Made by a program: the position numbers and the translations under genes. Source: Candidatus Aminicenantes bacterium UBA6072 (lineage in GTDB: Bacteria > Acidobacteriota > Aminicenantia > UBA2199). From it: a stretch of DNA of 64,000 nt. The notes under the pieces are model-generated. The model did no database searches and was not told the DNA's origin. It saw nothing but the letters and a program-made list of their open reading frames with translations. Below, in pieces: positions 63,725 through 64,000 of this stretch. Position 1 is the first letter of the stretch; the number at the start of each line of letters is the position of its first letter. The DNA lies in contig DIXU01000001.1 in NCBI GenBank assembly GCA_002436105.1, positions 372,001-436,000 of the forward strand, in the 5' to 3' direction.

Positions 63725-64000
63725 ATGAAGCTCGCCTTCCGCCAGCGCGTTGCCGGCCTGCGGCGCAGGCTGCGCCGGCTCGGGAACGGGCCGACCTGGA
63801 AAAGGATTCTCAGCCATCCGTCGCCGCAAATCGCCGCCATCGGCCGGGCGCTGCGGGAAACCGGTTCCGGGCGGCTGGACGCGGAGGAACGCCCGCGGGT
63901 GCAGGCCATTGAGGACCGGCGGCAATCCCTGCTGCGATCGAGCGCCGCCGTCACCTTCCTCGATTATGGCGCGGGAAACCCCGGCTCCGGCCGCACCGAG
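63725..64000 (+). CDS. Predicted SAM-dependent methyltransferase, N-terminal part (cut by window end)
   Basis: Ninety-two codons are visible. A basic N-terminus (MKLAFRQRVAGLRRRLRRLG) is followed by a helical part and then VTFLDYGAGNPGSGRTE, where YGAG followed by a P/S-rich stretch resembles the SAM-binding first loop of a class I methyltransferase group. It starts 7 bases after guaA with GAGGA before the ATG, so the two may share a transcript. The remaining domain lies beyond the window. Confidence 0.5.
   Translation, partial: MKLAFRQRVAGLRRRLRRLGNGPTWKRILSHPSPQIAAIGRALRETGSGRLDAEERPRVQAIEDRRQSLLRSSAAVTFLDYGAGNPGSGRTE

Overview
The window is GC-rich, gene-dense bacterial chromosome with no insertion sequence, phage or CRISPR content. 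It encodes LpxD, outer-membrane-like proteins, PBP1A, class III-type (pseudo)pilins and a large surface-glycan cluster, so the host is diderm. The two prepilins (GFTLIELLIVVAIIGIIAAI followed by an ALQKGKQK motif) and the mix of split and short operons resemble uncultivated Acidobacteriota / Candidatus Aminicenantes. That assignment is an inference from resemblance, not a proof.

Layout. 0-3.2 kb: end of an SPFH protein with three small partners, then DUF5989, SxtJ-like and carbamoyltransferase genes on the minus strand. 3.3-9.5 kb: tRNA-His, DUF362, nitroreductase, tRNA-Arg, a KNH-domain secreted protein, a repeat-rich spacer, a degenerate UvrA paralogue and an acidic protein. 9.6-11.2 kb: an incomplete Fo operon (AtpZ/AtpI-like, a frame-interrupted atpI, atpB, atpE) without b, delta or F1 genes. 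11.3-13.9 kb: YihY, LpxD and DUF1573. 13.9-18.1 kb: a co-directional set pilin - Wzy_C ligase - Wzy_C ligase - pilin. 18.3-38.8 kb: surface glycan genes (methyltransferases, WbpE-type aminotransferase, FrhB-like protein, pyruvyl transferase, flippase, four GT2/GT4 enzymes, two TMTC-like proteins, a methyltransferase-GT2 fusion, a GT-C-like membrane protein). 38.9-49.5 kb: recN, miaB, an alkaline-phosphatase-superfamily membrane enzyme, OsmC, ligA, DUF4388, acpS and PBP1A. 49.5-54.9 kb: two secreted proteins and a Ser/Thr kinase plus TPR/PEGA pair lying between a full btuR and a copied btuR 3' end. 54.9-64 kb: btuR, smc, cstA, a second phosphatase-superfamily membrane enzyme, cutA, an ATP-pyrophosphatase-only guaA and a truncated methyltransferase.

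How the genes work together. The middle of the window looks like one province for building, modifying, flipping and attaching surface or pilin glycans. The Wzy_C genes between pilins suggest that some glycan is transferred to pilin.

Main unexpected signals. (1) Many genes have a sigma70-type promoter whose -10 box ends exactly 6 nt before the start codon, so leaderless transcription seems common here. (2) atpI is broken by a -1 frame change exactly at an in-phase U_UUU_UUA slippery heptamer that overlaps an internal promoter. (3) The kinase module is bracketed by direct repeats of the btuR 3' end. (4) Two TGAC-N7-GTCA palindromes lie two helical turns apart between a pilin and a methyltransferase. 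(5) Period-7 repeat clusters fill several spacers.
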